From assembly GCA_028554755.1 (NCBI GenBank), contig JAPTOF010000021.1, forward strand, positions 2,064,501 to 2,128,500: a stretch of 64,000 nucleotides of DNA, given 5' to 3'. Shown in pieces: positions 1 to 12,635 of the stretch; the first letter of the stretch is position 1; each line of letters starts with the position of its first letter. Under the pieces are notes generated by a model. The model was not told where the DNA came from and made no database searches. It saw nothing but the letters and a program-made list of their open reading frames with translations. This DNA is from Cordia subcordata (lineage: Eukaryota > Streptophyta > Magnoliopsida > Boraginales > Cordiaceae). A program made the translations under genes and the position numbers.

Positions 1-312
1 CCAATTAATTAAAAATATTTCTACAACAAAAAATATTTTTTTTATAATATTGATAATATAATTATCAAAAAATTATTATACTTTGATAATGAAATATTAT
101 TTCAAGAAATATAAATCTAGTTATAAAATAAATTATCTTATTTTTAATAATAATAATAGCTATAACAATAGTACTGTGATATACCAATGTCTTTTTACAT
201 TATTTTACATTCATCAGTTAATTCAATAGCTAATTTTAATTTATTTAACGCATTTTATTCAATAAACTAGCTAAACAACTACTAGTTAACATATAACTAC
301 TATCAACTATCG
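1..312 (-). mobile_element. 5' part of hAT-like TIR element, interrupted by a LINE
   Basis: This stretch resembles the right half of the element at 24562-25303 in the same orientation. Both have an AT-rich core with short AAT runs, then 'attcatcagttaattcaata' (cf. 'attcatcagctaatccaaca'), then 'attcaataaactagctaaac' (cf. 'gttcaatcagctagttaaac') and CAACTA-type repeats. It carries no coding capacity. The similarity stops near 312 where LINE sequence begins, and the missing end seems to resume after the LINE at about 4066. The left end lies outside the window. The match is by eye, so the family name is inferred. Confidence 0.5.
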
Positions 313-335
313 AGTCATTATTATTAACTTTTGGA

Positions 336-1114
336 ATGTCACTCTCCTTTCCCTACACAGTCATGATTATTAACTTTTGGAATGTTTGGGGGCTCAACTC
401 ACCCTTGAAACAAAAGATGTTCAAAATTTGCTTTTTAAAAAATAAGGTTACAATCTGTGGATTACTTGAAACGAAAATAAAAGCTCCAAATGCCTTTGAT
501 GTTTGGAAGAATGCTTTTGGTAGGTTGAAATTTTTGGAGGATTATGGTTATGATGAGTTGTGTAGGTTCTGGATTCTTTGGGATAAAAGCCAGGTTTCTG
601 TTACCAAAATCCATATGACTGATCAGGCTATCATTTGTCAGATTGAATCTTGTGATCGTAATGTAAACTGTGTTGCCATTTTTGTCTATGCTTATAATGA
701 GGCCATGAAGGGACGAAGATTATGGCTGATCTTTTGAACTGGACAAGGGCTTATGGTAATTGTCCCTTTCTGATTGGAGAAGACTTTAATGAAATTTTGG
801 ATAAAGAGGATAGACTTGGTGGCACTTCCTTGAGTATAGATTCTTTTGAATTCAATGAATGCATTCAAAAAGTGGGGTTTGTGAAACATGGGGCTAATGG
901 GCCATGCTTCACTTGGACAAATAGAAACAATGATTGGGCTTTGAGGGCGGGTAAGTTGGATCAGTTTTTTGTGAATAGGGAATGGCTCGCAAAATTCAGC
1001 AATTCTTGTGTGGATATTGGGGCCATGAAAACTTCTGATCATACTCCACTTTTTATGTTTCCCTTGGCAATGTCTAAGAGGCAATCAAGGCTATTCAAAA
1101 TTTTCACTGCCTAA
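336..1114 (+). pseudogene. LINE endonuclease domain (APE type), frameshifted
   Basis: Two overlapping frames (from about 363 to 737 and from 722 to 1114) together encode an apurinic-like endonuclease. Visible family landmarks are a WN-x-x-GLN start, LLETK, the DFNEI active-site block (preceded here by GE, where GD is usual) and SDHTP near the C-terminus. In an L1-type LINE this domain nicks the target DNA to prime reverse transcription. A frameshift near 720-735 separates the N-terminal third from the rest, so no intact enzyme can be made. Confidence 0.85.
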
Positions 1115-1255
1115 GTGGATCATGATGATTTTGAGGAGCTTGTCTTGAAGGTATGGACTACTAATATTTTGGGGTCGCCGATGTATAGATTATGCAGAAA
1201 ACTTACACTCTTGAAGAAGGAGCTTAAACAAGTCAACATTAGTTAGTTTAGAAAC

Positions 1256-2498
1256 TTGGAGTCCAGATTGGCTGTACTCGAGGAGAAGTTGCAAAGCTTA
1301 CAGCGAGACATTCTTGATGGCAGAAGGATGTCGGTTATCCTTGAAGAAGAGAATAATATTCTGCTTGAGGGAGCTAGAATCCAAAAGACAGAGGAAAAGA
1401 TTTGGACGCAAAAATCCCGAATTACTTGGCTTAACAATGGGGATAAAAATACTTCCTTCTTCTACAAAACGATGAAAGGGCAAGTAGCTTGTAATGCATT
1501 CATTTTTATTATTGGGGAGGATGGTATGGTGTTTGACTTAGAGGAAAAGATTAGTGAGGGTATTTCAGGATTCTATTCTAAACTACTTAATTTTGATCAA
1601 CCTATTAGAGGTGAGGATTTGATGGACTTAGAGTTGCTTGTTGACCTTAAGCTTGATCAGTCAGATGATTAGTTTCTCATTGCACCAGTGACTAATGGTG
1701 AAATTAAGAAAGCCCTTTTCTCTATTGACTCCGACAAAAGTCCTGGCTCAGACGGTTACACATCTCTGATCTTTAAAACTATGTGGCATATTATGGGGAG
1801 TAATGTTCTTAAAGTAGTTAAGTCCTTTTTCTTGTCAGGAAGACTTCTCAAAGAACTGAACACTTCCATCTTAACCTTGGTGCCAAAGGTTAAACAATCT
1901 AAATATTTGGGTGAATTTCGTCCTATTGCCTGCTACAATGTCATCTACAAGTGCATCATTAAGGTATTGGCAAACTATCATGGGATTTCTTGTGGTTAAT
2001 GCTTAATCGACCTTTGTGAAAGGTCGCTCTATTGCTGATAACGTTCTTTTGGCCGAGGAAATGGTTAGAGGCTATGATCGGAGAGAGGGGACTCCAAGAT
2101 GCATAATTAAGACTGACTTGCGAAAAGCTTATAATACGTTGGACTGGAAATTTCTTTTGGCTGCTCTACGGCTTTTAATTTTCCTAATACATTTATTTCT
2201 TGGGTCCATGCTTGCATCTCTACCCCAAAATTTTTTGTGGCTATTCATAGAGGGAGCTATGGCTTCTTCTCATCATCACAGGGATTACGACATAGCAACC
2301 CTATTTCCTCATATCCTTTTGTTCTTGGTATGCAAATTCTTTTTTTGCATCTTAGAGAAAGCTACTCAATTGGGGCAGCTTGGTTTTCACCCTAAATGCA
2401 AGCACGCGAGTTTGAGCCACTTCATTTTTATAGGTGATATTCTTATTTTCACTAAGGCTGACTCAGGCTTGATGGTTATTATTAAGAAGTGTCTTTAG
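1256..2498 (+). pseudogene. LINE reverse transcriptase domain, broken
   Basis: Three frames (1256-1672, 1688-1999, 2016-2498) cover the pre-RT region (SRITWLNNGDKNTSFFY), the SPGSDGYT block, FRPIACYNVIYK and the KTDLRKAYNTLDW block. The last of these carries the first catalytic aspartate motif. The second catalytic box, normally FADD, reads FIGD here (about 2430), so one essential aspartate is lost. In-frame stops at 1670 and 1998 and a stop near 2498 confirm inactivity. The assignment to L1-type plant LINE RT rests on these blocks and their order. Confidence 0.88.
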
Positions 2499-2767
2499 CT
2501 TTTTGGGTGGATCTCTGGACTTCACGTCAGTAAGGATAAGAGCGAAGTTCATTTTGGGGGCTGTAATATCAAGGAAAAAATACATTTGTTTGATATCCTA
2601 GGTTTCAAGATAGCAAAGCTACCAGTCAGATATTTGGGAGTGTCTTTAACGGCTGGAAAAATAGTGTGCAAGATGGTAAGGTGTTGATTGATAGAATACT
2701 TTCCTGTATTAATTGTTGGTCTTTTAGATGGTTCTCCCTTGCAGGAAGGAAATAAATTATTCTATCT

Positions 2768-3720
2768 ATGCTCTCTAATGTACATTCATTTGCGCTCGAA
2801 TGTTTCTTCTTCCTAAAAGCGTTCTTTCAACTATTGAAAGGATTTTGTCTAGCTATGTTCGGTCTGGTGCAGAACTTAATTCCAAGAAATCTAAAGTTGC
2901 TTGGAAGGATGTCTGCGCTCCTATTTCTGAGGGTGGCCTGGAATTTTGCAAATTGAGTGATCTGAATAGGGCTGCAATTTTGAATCATCTCTGGAATATT
3001 CTTATTGATAAGCCAAGTATCTGGGTTCAATAGGTTAAGGAATATAAGCTGAAACATATTCACCTTTGGGATGTTGGTACTCCTATTGATGTGGCTTGGT
3101 ATTGGAAGAAGCTTATGAGTTTGCGCAACCTAAGAGAAGGTCTACCTACCATAAAATTGGCAATGGCAGGGATACATCTTTTTTGGATTGATCTTTGGCA
3201 CCTTATGGGGTTTCTTTTGGATTTTTTTAAAGAAGAGCAGATTAGAGAATTTGGGGATGGCCCGACGACTTGGGTAGCTAATTTCATTATGAATGGAACG
3301 TGGAGTTGGCTTGATAACTCCTTTTTGATCTGATCCGATATTATCTTGGTGACTTGATGCCTAATTAGTTAAGAAACGATAAAATCATCTAGCTTCCTAA
3401 CCCTTCAGGTACGTATACTTCCTCATCAACTTGGGAGGTGATCCAATCCAAGAAGTCAGTGGTTAATTGGAGTGCTATTGTGTGGCCTAAATTTGCTATT
3501 CCAAAATATGTTGTTTGCTCTTAGCTGGTATGAAAGGACAGATTACCCACCAAATTCAAGATGATTAAGTGGGGCATGGTGGTTGACCCGTTATGTGTCT
3601 TTTACTAGAGAGCATGGAAAGTCGGCATCATTTATTTTTTGATTGTAGTTTTTCGTGCAGACTCTACAAGAAAGGGATGAAAATGTCGAAGGGACCTCAC
3701 TGGCTTTATAAGTGGGATGA
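2768..3720 (+). pseudogene. LINE C-terminal region with zf-RVT-like remnants
   Basis: Frames at 2800-3033 and 3091-3333 contain the block WKDVCAPISEGGLEF, which usually follows RT in plant LINEs, then tryptophan-rich sequence. Beyond 3450 a further broken frame resembles the zf-RVT zinc-binding tail (a HLFFDC-like stretch near 3640). A related 3' terminal stretch is repeated as a separate fragment at 51236-51600. Confidence 0.75.
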
Positions 3721-4065
3721 TATATGCTTGTGGCTTGTCGAGAAAGGCTGCAGCAACTTGCTCTAGGTTAACGTTATTCGGTTATTTTTTGAGGTTGATG
3801 TGTATCACACTTGGAGGGAGCGTAATAGAAGAATTCATGATCTTGGAGCCTTGTGTGAGAAGCAGCTGTTGGATTGTATTATTTTTTATGTAAAGCATTT
3901 GTTCATAAGAAATTTATAAGTAGTACTTTGAACAGGGTTATTTGTAAAGTTTGGCATATGGATAGGGTTCTTTTGATGTAGCACAGTTTCTTTGTTTCTC
4001 CCTTGGGAATTTGTAAATTTTGTTGATATCAACATAGTTACTTGCTTACATAGCAAAAAAATTTA

Positions 4066-4120
4066 AAAAAACTACTCAAACAATTATTTGTTATTTTAAC
4101 AACTAAGGCTCTATTTGATG
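4066..4120 (-). mobile_element. Probable 3' remainder of the TIR element split by the LINE
   Basis: Directly after the LINE A-tail the sequence reads 'aactactcaaacaattattt' and later 'caactaaggctctatttg'. This parallels the end of the 24562-25303 element ('agctactcaaacagctatca ... cagttaaatttgccgaacag'). The simplest reading is that the LINE inserted near the right end of the element. Part of the terminal inverted repeat has diverged. Confidence 0.4.
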
Positions 4121-6180
4121 TAGTTATGAGAGTTTAGCTGTTGAGCCATAGAGCTTTTAATAATAGAGTTTTAATTAAAAGGCGTTGAGTGTTTGGCTTG
4201 GTATTTTAAAAGTTGAGTTTTAGCAGCTTTCAGGGAAATATTAAACTTTCAAAATTACATGTTAGTATTTTCTAGAAAAGAATTAAAAAAATTATTCTTG
4301 ATATAATATAAAAATAGTTTCCCAAAAGCCTTTTATGAGAAGTTCTAATTTGGAACTTCTAGCCTAAAAAATATTTTTAAAGCGTCAAATAAGTTTGATT
4401 CAACTTTTAAGTCACAAAAAGTAATTTTGAGTATTTAAAAACTGGGCCAAAAGAAATTCTGATTGTGCTGAATAGCCCCTAAAGATATTCATTTCCTCTT
4501 GATCTTTTCCATCTTTTCTTTTTCCTTTTTTTTCCCCTTCCGTTTGTTTTGCTAAATTAAATAATTTCAATCCGGAGCTTGATACGGATTTCTCACCCCA
4601 TTTTTGTTTTCTAATTTGTATATAAGATGTAAATATTGCGACAGATTTGATGAAACAAAAGGCCAAGTAATTTAACATTGTCGTTGCACAGTCCCTTAAG
4701 ATGTCTAGTGTTTTGTGGGATAAGGTGTTACTGACTCCTTTCTTAATCATTCTGTTCTCGTCGTGTCAAAGACTATTAGCTAATACCACCGGTAATGACT
4801 AGGTTTGACCATTGGTTTAGAAACATATTGAAGCGTCGAATTTATCTATCCAAAATATTTAAATTCTTGTTAACAATAATAATAAATTTAATTCATTATT
4901 ACAAACAAAATACTCGTTGAACTGGTGTAAGACGAGTCGTCATGTTTTCACTTTGTCGTCCTCTATAAATTAGAAAAGCTAGCACATTTGTACCAGTGCA
5001 ATCAAGAAAATATAGACCGGTCACTCGAGTCTCGCTCCATTGTCTACGTTCGTCTGCGTTGATTCAGGTATTTTCATGCTCCCAGTCGCAATCAAAAGCT
5101 TAAACTTGCTTGAACTTTGTTGACCAAATGACTTTAATTCGTTGGACCAAATTAATTATATATAAATAATTATATATTATTATATAAAAACATTATTTTT
5201 ATGTTTTATTTGAGCATATTAGTAGGTACACTCTGTGATTGTTCCCATGCAAAAAGTAAGAGAGAAAGAGGGTGTGAAGGAACAGAGAGAGAGGCGAGAG
5301 AGAAAGAAAAGGTTCGTTTGGTCGGGACACTCAAAGAGAGCAATTGTCACCACTAAAGCACCCAAGATTACCTTTTTTCTTAGACAATTCCTTGTCTTGA
5401 TTTAATCATTTTCCTGTAAAGTGGAGTTGTAAATATTACATTAATGATTAACCTTGCTTTTCTTAATGAATAATTTGTTAATCAAATATGAGACTTGGTC
5501 GCCTATTATTAAAGTTATTATCTCATCGATCTAAAAGTATAAATTTGTAAAGAAAACATACTATTCGTTTTTTAGATTCTAATAGTATATTGAAATTACT
5601 AATCCATTTAAAAGGTTAAGCTTGTAACTAGAGAGGATATCAATATATTTATACATCGTATTAATGCTGCCTCTTCTTCCTTACATTTTTTTCCCGTGCA
5701 AGAAGATATGCCACTTTATCATTTTTAAACATACTTGAATTATTTCAAGATGTTATACAATACATGTAGTTACATTAAAATAATAATAACTTCAAATAAT
5801 TCAATAATATTTTTTTTATTAATGTTATAAGAGAAATCCACACACGCAAAAAATAGAAAAGAAAAGAATAAACAAAATCCAAAGAGAGATCACCATTTTC
5901 CCTTTCAAGCTAGAAGATATATGCAGTCAATCTCCCTCTGACTCTTGCTCACGCACACATATTAACTGCAAGATAGAGTAGGTTAAGAAGATTATGGAGT
6001 CTCTTAAGCACACACCCAAAAAAAATTAAAAAGAGAGAGAGCTGAAGCTTAAAAGCTAAGTAAGAAAACACCATACAATGGAAACCCTAAAAAAGCAATA
6101 TATTGATATAAAAACAAAAATAGACAGGGTGAGAACAGACAAGGACCTAATGCATACATAAATTAATCATTATTTAAATA
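4121..6180. other. Intergenic spacer upstream of the Dof gene
   Basis: I see no supported gene here. The part from 4108 to about 4440 has a MITE-like look (short runs such as 'ctctatttgatg' and 'gcgtcaaataagtttga' near its ends) but no convincing terminal repeats. A purine-rich GA tract runs from about 5258 to 5310. The rest is AT-rich. Some of the 3' part probably belongs to the Dof promoter. Confidence 0.5.
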
Positions 6181-6354
6181 TATACACACACACATAAAGC
6201 CCTCACCTTTATATTAGCTCCTTATTCTCATTCTCTCTTTATCTCTCTCTCTCTTCTTTCTTTGCAACCCCCTCTTATGTTGATGTGATTCTCCACTTAG
6301 CACTAAAAACCCATCGACCTTTACAAAAGAGAAAGAGAAAAATCAAGAATAACC
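6181..6354 (+). promoter_or_regulatory. Probable core promoter and 5' leader of the Dof gene
   Basis: A TATA-like TTTATATTA sits at 6208-6216. It is followed 15-45 bases downstream by a long CT-rich tract (about 6222-6280), which is common in plant 5' leaders. The start codon at 6355 lies in the favourable context aaccATGG. The transcription start is inferred, not seen. Confidence 0.35.
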
Positions 6355-7709
6355 ATGGTTTTTTCTTCCATTCCAGCCTATCTTGATCCATCCAACTGGC
6401 AACAGGTTTGTTTGTTTTCTTTTTTTTCTCCCTTTTTTTCCCTTTTTTTCTCTACGATTTTATGCTTTCATGGCTTCTTTACACGGAAAGTAAAAATTCA
6501 TCAAAAAAGATAAATATTCCTATGGTGACCCTTTTGCTTATATATCTCTTCTTTATTTTTTGAACATCTTATGCTAATTCCTAGCTAGTTGAATATACCA
6601 GATATTTCATTTCTTGCTTCTTTTTTTTTTTGTGTTTTTTTTTTCCTTTTTTGCAGCAACCAAATCATCATCAGACTGCAACAAACAACGCAAGCCCTCA
6701 GCTTCCAACTCCAACACACCCTGCGCCGCCTCTGCCCGCGGCTCAGCCTCATGTTGGTGGTGGCGGGGGAGGTACAGGATCGATCAGGCCGGGCTCGATG
6801 GCGGAGAGAGCCCGGCTAGCTAACGTACCAATGCCTGAGGGCCCTCTGAAATGCCCTAGATGTGAATCAACAAACACAAAATTCTGTTACTTCAACAACT
6901 ACAGCCTCTCTCAGCCTAGACACTTCTGCAAGGCTTGCAGAAGGTACTGGACTAGAGGAGGCGCCTTGAGGAGCGTCCCGGTGGGCGGCGGTTGCCGGAG
7001 GAACAAGCGAAGCAAGGCGGCGAGCTCAAAGTCTCCCGCGGCCAGCAGCGATCGCCAAACAACTTCAACTTCAACTAGCACTGTTTCTTCTAACAGTACT
7101 GGAGCTGTCAATATATTAGGCCTCACGTCTCAACTCTCACCTCTGCGTTTCATGTCACCTCTGGGTCAATTAACTGACCATTACGGCTCCGGTGACCATA
7201 TCAGCTTGAATAACTACAGTGGGATTTCAACTCCACTGGTGGGACTAACAAGTTCTGAGATGAATTTCCAGATAGGGGCTAATTTACTCGGAGGTGGTGC
7301 TACTGTTGGTGGCGGTGCCGGCAGCGGCGGCGTTGCTTCTCTTTTATCATCAGGTGGTGGCATTGAGCAATGGAGGATGCAGCAAGCTCATCAGCAGCAG
7401 TTTCCTTTCTTGGGTGGGCTGGAACCATCGCCGCCCCCGCCGCCGGCGCTATTCCAATTCCAAGGTGGTGCTGTTGATCATCACACCGGTGGTTTTGGTG
7501 GTGAGCCAAGCCAGTTGAGGCCAAAGTTGTCCGCCTCAACAATGCTAACCCAATTGGCTTCAGTGAAAGTTGAAGATAACCAAGAATTGAATCTGTCAAG
7601 GCAATTTCTGGGGATTAATGCAGGAAATGATAATCAGTGGAACAACACATCTGCATGGACTGATCTCTCAAGTTTTAGCTCTTCTTCCACTAGCAATCCT
7701 AATTTATAG
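6355..7709 (+). CDS. DOF5.1-like: Dof-type zinc-finger transcription factor, DOF5.1/PEAR-like
   Basis: Two exons (6355-6405 and 6657-7709) with a GT-AG intron give 367 residues. Exon 1 encodes [17 protein letters not shown], the short N-terminal signature of the DOF5.1/DOF2.4 subgroup; the intron position after it is also typical. Exon 2 carries [15 protein letters not shown] and the single Dof finger, C83-x2-C86-x21-C108-x2-C111, with the basic tail [14 protein letters not shown] to about 136. Downstream are Ser/Thr-rich, Gly-rich and Gln/Pro-rich low-complexity regions typical of activation domains, then a conserved [18 protein letters not shown] block and a [10 protein letters not shown] end. 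Family members bind AAAG cores in the nucleus; Arabidopsis PEAR members promote procambial division around the early phloem. That role here is inferred from subgroup membership. The intron ends in a long T-rich tract before ttgcag. The frame is intact. Confidence 0.95.
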
Positions 7710-10700
7710 AACTAATTAAATTAAATTAAATCTTCATCAGCTTCTGAATCTGCGAAAATCTTGAAAGAAATTTTAGGATTTTGGGAAGCCTGAGGTGAAG
7801 AAATGGCTACTGATGATGATAGAGATCAAGTACTTGAGGCTGGAAACCCTAGAATAGGTACTTCTTTTTATTTTTTTTTAATTTTAATTTTTATTCTGTT
7901 ATGTGTTTATATTTTCATTTCTAGCTTTAATTTGTACTGCACTGAGAAGGTTAGAATAGTGAGTGTTTTATTTTTGTTCTTGGTAGCTATTTTATGTTGA
8001 AAATGATGATGATCTAATTTTCTAAATATGATTTAACGGGTTGTGGATTGCATTATTATATTAGTATCATTAATTGTATCATCTTTTCCTTTATATTGTT
8101 ATTGACGTCTCCTCTTCATTCTACCTGCGCTTATTTTATTCCAAAGTACTACGAGTTAGAATATAAATCAAAGAGAATTGAAGAGATATATTTGCTTCAT
8201 AGTTAGAATATAATTCATTTTCTTGGAATTTTATGATCATTTTCACATAATAATTAGAGCAAATTTGATAATATTCGAAATCTTCTCTATTTTTTGGCTT
8301 TCTTAAGCAAAATCGATAAGAATTGAGCAATTTATGATGTTATATAACAAATGTAGCATTTTTCCTTTTTGTAGTTTATTCAAATACAAATATTATTCAT
8401 TTTTTTTATTTACGAGGTTTTCCTTGCTTTTAGCAGTTGAAGGGCTAGCTTCATTCTTACCTATCTATCTATGTCTTTCATATCGAAGAGATATGATGTT
8501 CATGTTGTTTGTAGCTTGTCCTAATTAATTACACCAATTGATTTTATGATGGAGACTTACATCCCGGTAACCATCTTTGCACTTCATATTCAAAATTTTC
8601 TGATTAATTGGGCAGCCAATTTTTTTTAATCGGCAAGTAAGCATTCATTTATTGCCGTAAAGGTACACTGAAATCTATATATGCATATAATTGGAACATG
8701 CGATGGTATATATGTGCGTTTATGCCCTCAATCAGACTGCCTTCTTTTTTATGTCTATATTGAGATAATTATGACAAGAGTAGCCTCATTTTGGCAATTA
8801 CTTAACGTTTGAAGTCTCATGCACTTTGAGATTTTCTTCTACTAAAAATGGAAGCAACTAACATTGATATAGCACATCATCATGATGAGCTCATATTTTT
8901 TTTTTTTCCCTTTTTCTGAATATGAAGGAGACCCAACTGGTGGAGCCAAACCATTAGATGTCTGGCAGAACTTGACCACTAATTGGTAAATCTCGAGTTG
9001 AAACACCAACCCCATAACCCAACAACAATATAAGTAAGGGCACTTAACCTACAGTAGAGGAACCCAATTTTTAAGTCTCATCTGACCTCAGTTCTTATCG
9101 TTGGGACATCTCTGTAGGACATGATATGGTGAGCTCATACTTGTATAGTATAAGAATTGGAAAGGTGAAGAACATTCATGGAATGATATATGGCATCCGA
9201 ATTTTATAATAATAGCAATGCTATTAGTTATTTACGAATTCTATAATTAATTTCAACGCTGTATGTCATCCGGATAATACTTTACTCTTCGTTCTAGTGT
9301 GGTTAAAATTTTATTATATGAAAAGTGTAATTATATATAAGTAGTAAATTTCTTCTAAAAAAAAGGAAATGATCCACATATGCCGGAGACATAAAGCAAC
9401 CTCGAATTAAAGGGCGGAGCTATTTGAAATGGTGAAACATCTTTGGGGTTCACAGAAACAAAATGCTATCTTGAACAAACGCCGAAGATGTTGATGATCT
9501 TCCAAGTTATCTGATAAACAAGTATCCTATTTCCATTATGTGACACAAGTTAAATTAATTAATTTGACAAATCACGAAAAATCTCGTAAATTTTACTCTT
9601 TCACATTTTATTACTTGATGTACATATTATGGATTAGGTTCCCTGCCGTTTTGACATGCAATGTACTACTTGGTAAAACTCTCAACTTTTGGGCTTTTAA
9701 CTACATTCCTGAAAATTTTCAGAAAATCTACCTTGAGTTTAGTTCTTCTTATGTATCCAAGAAATTATGTAGTCCATCAATGCATATTTGTTTAAAACAT
9801 TAATCTTCACAAATTAAATGTGGGGCAAAGAGAGAGAAAGATAAAGAGAGAGAGAGATCAATCAATCCTTGTGTAATGATTTCTCGACGATTGTAATAAT
9901 GTGCAAAGAAATATGTACTGAGGTTAAAAGAGGTGTTTTTTTTAACTTGAAGTGGGCAAGGCAATATATATGCTTCGGGACAGGAGTCTTAAAAGACGCT
10001 AAAACGACACATGGAAATTATACCCTTAGTTTCCCAAACTCCAAGGTTTCCAGTTTCCATGTCCCATAGACCACCAAAGCTGCTTCTTTAGATTTCTCGA
10101 TTTCTGCTCCGCTAGAATTACGTAACGACCTCTCCATGATGCTGCTGCTGAGACATTGATATTCAACACAACAACATTCGAAGAATGTGCCTCAAAGTAG
10201 AAACAAATTAAATTTCAAACATATCAAGTACACTTTAACGATAAGAGATTTAGATTGGACGTGATTTAAAAACTGAATTTGATCTCAATTTTTTTATTTT
10301 TGAATGTACTAATGTAGTTGATAGTTGAATTGTAGGGTCGGTACTCCTTTCACAAAAAATTTATCAAATAGTCATCGAGCTCTATCGATGTTCAATGATT
10401 AAGTTTTGCCAATTGGATTCTTTTTGAATAGAAAAATTTCGAAAGTGTTAGGTTGGCTTGTTGATTAATTATGATTCTGAACATTTTCTGAATTAGGATA
10501 TGTTTTTAAATTACATCATATTTTGAAGTAATACTATTTAAAATGAGCTCAATATTGTTTTATTTTTGAAACTTCGAATTCCAAACCGCGTGAAAATATC
10601 TATGTTAGATGTGTTTGCTTTCTTAGATCCTGCTGAGCTGGGGTTTTGGGGTGCTTTGCTCTTATTTGTTCATGCGTCTGACACAAAATCTTTGTGTATT

Positions 10701-12540
10701 TTGGTCCAACATTGGAAAAAATATATATGCGTTGGTCCAGTATCTCTCTGCATGTTATATATACTGCCTAGATTTATTCTTAGTTTGCTTCACAAGTTTA
10801 ATCATATGTAAATCTTTGAATTGTTGAATCAGCTAGATGTTGTATCGGTAAAGGGTTACCACTTGAATCTCATGTCCTTCCACTAATTTTAGCATGTGGA
10901 AAAATGAGACGGCGTTCAATATAATACGTCATGACATAAAATGTTACTCGTTTTCTTAAATATATCAGGACTTAATTAGTGTGTGTAAAAGGAATATTGG
11001 TGACACTTTGTTAAGAATGTTCTTTCTTGCTACTTGTGATTTTTTTTTTTGTCATTTGGAGGCACATGGATGCTAAGATCACCCAAGACAAAAAGAATTT
11101 TCACACCAAGAAATAATACCAAAAGCTTTCTCCTTTGTAAAAGGCATATTTAGATCTCAAAATTCAAACACTTTTTCCACATAATGAAATTAAAATTTTC
11201 AAAAAAAATGAATATACAATTTGAGTAAATTATGAATTAAGTCTATAGACTAAATTAACAGTACGCATCTTTGCAAAAGCGAACTCCTTTAAAGTAAAAT
11301 AAGATTGAATATTATATGTGGAGAAATGTTTATTATTCGAATACTCTAGATACTATAACAATATTCCTTCTTTCACATGGACAATGCTGATCTTGTTCTT
11401 GATAAATTAATCAAAAACGTACTTAATACATATGTATATATGTGTGTGAATTTTACTAATGCAACTATTTAAATCTTATCGAAATTCATCATAAAATTAT
11501 ATTTTCTCAAAAAAGAAAATATAATAAATTCATATCTAAGTTGAATCCTCTCGTAACATATAATCTGACTCGAACCATGAGCCCCTTGTTCCCTTAGTGT
11601 TCCCTTAGTGGTGAACTAAAAAAAAGCACGGCGTGTTTCTGTTCAATTGCTAGATAAGGCATTGCAAGTGAGGCACATTTCCAGCTCCTCATGAGTACTA
11701 CTACTTCCTTCTCTTAGTTAATTTTCCAGTTTTTGAATATCGTCATGGTGAAGCGAAGGAATCTTCTAGTTCTGCTTTTGCTACAACCAAGGCGGCTAGC
11801 GGCTTACCAAGAAGGAATAAAGTTGCCCCTATATAATTAAATGGTACGTGTAAATCTTTTATCATCTCGTTTAAAAATTTAAATTTTTATAAAATGGTAT
11901 TCAAGTAAGCGTGCATGTTGTTTTAAACATTGTGCATGTACAATCTCAATATTTTGAAATGGTCATAGGGTAAATTTCAAACTTAAAACCTTTCGATTTT
12001 TAGGTATTAAGATAATATATAAATACATCAATATTCTCTTTATAAGTTTAAACTTTTAAATGAAATGATAACTCTGTCATGCTAATAGAACCTAGATCAT
12101 TCTAAACTCATTGTCACCTTTTAAAAAATATTAAAACTATTCACATGTAAGGTTCAAAAAACAAACCCTACTTGCATTTAGAGACCAGGTGTGTTGATAT
12201 AATATATAAATACATTACTATTCTCTTTATGAGTAAAATTTTAGATGACATGATAACTTTATCATTGGGGTTACTAAACCCGTCAACTATAGAAAAAAAA
12301 AATCATCCATTAATTCCCTATATAATGTGTGTGTGTGGTTGGTATGCGCAGAAAAGTTACATAAATCGTCATATATTTGATTATTTGTCGGTTGGTTGTC
12401 GTCATTCTTCATAGTATACATTGAGTAATCAGTGGTTATACACTGTAGTGATCCCGAGATTGTCGATAAATTGAAACCTGTGCTATGATAGATTATTTAG
12501 TGCTCATTCATATGTAGTACTAATTAATTGTGTGCTAGTT
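7710..12540. other. Dof 3' region and gene-free spacer
   Basis: The first few hundred bases are probably Dof 3' UTR. A small ATG frame at 7803-8000 soon becomes hydrophobic low-complexity sequence and is not a convincing gene. From 8.0 to 12.5 kb I see AT-rich spacer without recognisable domains. Two related segments near 12002-12090 and 12190-12280 share 'aatatataaatacatya-tattctcttta' and 'tgataactytrtcat', which suggests an old local duplication. The only other item I can name is a SINE-like piece near 11.6 kb. Confidence 0.5.
11510..11625 (-). repeat. Possible tRNA-derived SINE-like fragment
   Basis: On the minus strand a B-box-like GGTTCGAGTCA (about 11567-11577) lies about 35 bases after TAGTTCACCACTAAGGG, which loosely resembles an A box. 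There is no clean tail or target duplication, so this is tentative. Confidence 0.25.
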
Positions 12541-12549
12541 CTAACAGAA

Positions 12550-12635
12550 CAATTATATACATACTATACATAAATATATATATATATATATACACACATA
12601 TATGTACATATTTGTATGTATGCATATATGGCACG
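12550..12635. repeat. AT/ATGT-rich microsatellite
   Basis: A (TA)n run of about 20 bases is followed by ACAC and then TATG-type repeats. It is simple sequence without coding value. Confidence 0.9.

Larger units (their letters stand above)
318..4065 (+). mobile_element. Decayed L1-type LINE retrotransposon
   Basis: A single-orientation series of broken frames gives, in order, an APE-type endonuclease, a reverse transcriptase and the C-terminal zf-RVT-like region. It ends in an A-rich tail around 4053-4068. Several frameshifts and stops separate the blocks (about 720, 1113, 1240, 1672, 2000, 2498, 3033, 3333), so the copy is dead. No ORF1 (nucleic-acid-binding protein) is visible, which suggests 5' truncation or loss. 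A 19-base string (attattaacttttggaatg) occurs twice, at about 321 and 366, at the 5' end. The order and motifs match plant L1-clade LINEs. Confidence 0.9.

Noticed and set aside
6630..6656. Longer single-exon start for the Dof protein
   Set aside because: These bases are the T-rich end of an intron. The true N-terminus is exon 1 at 6355-6405, which carries the family MVFSS signature.
7803..8000. 65-codon frame downstream of the Dof gene
   Set aside because: It starts with ATG, but after 20 residues turns into low-complexity T-rich sequence. It lies in the likely 3' UTR and has no recognisable domain.
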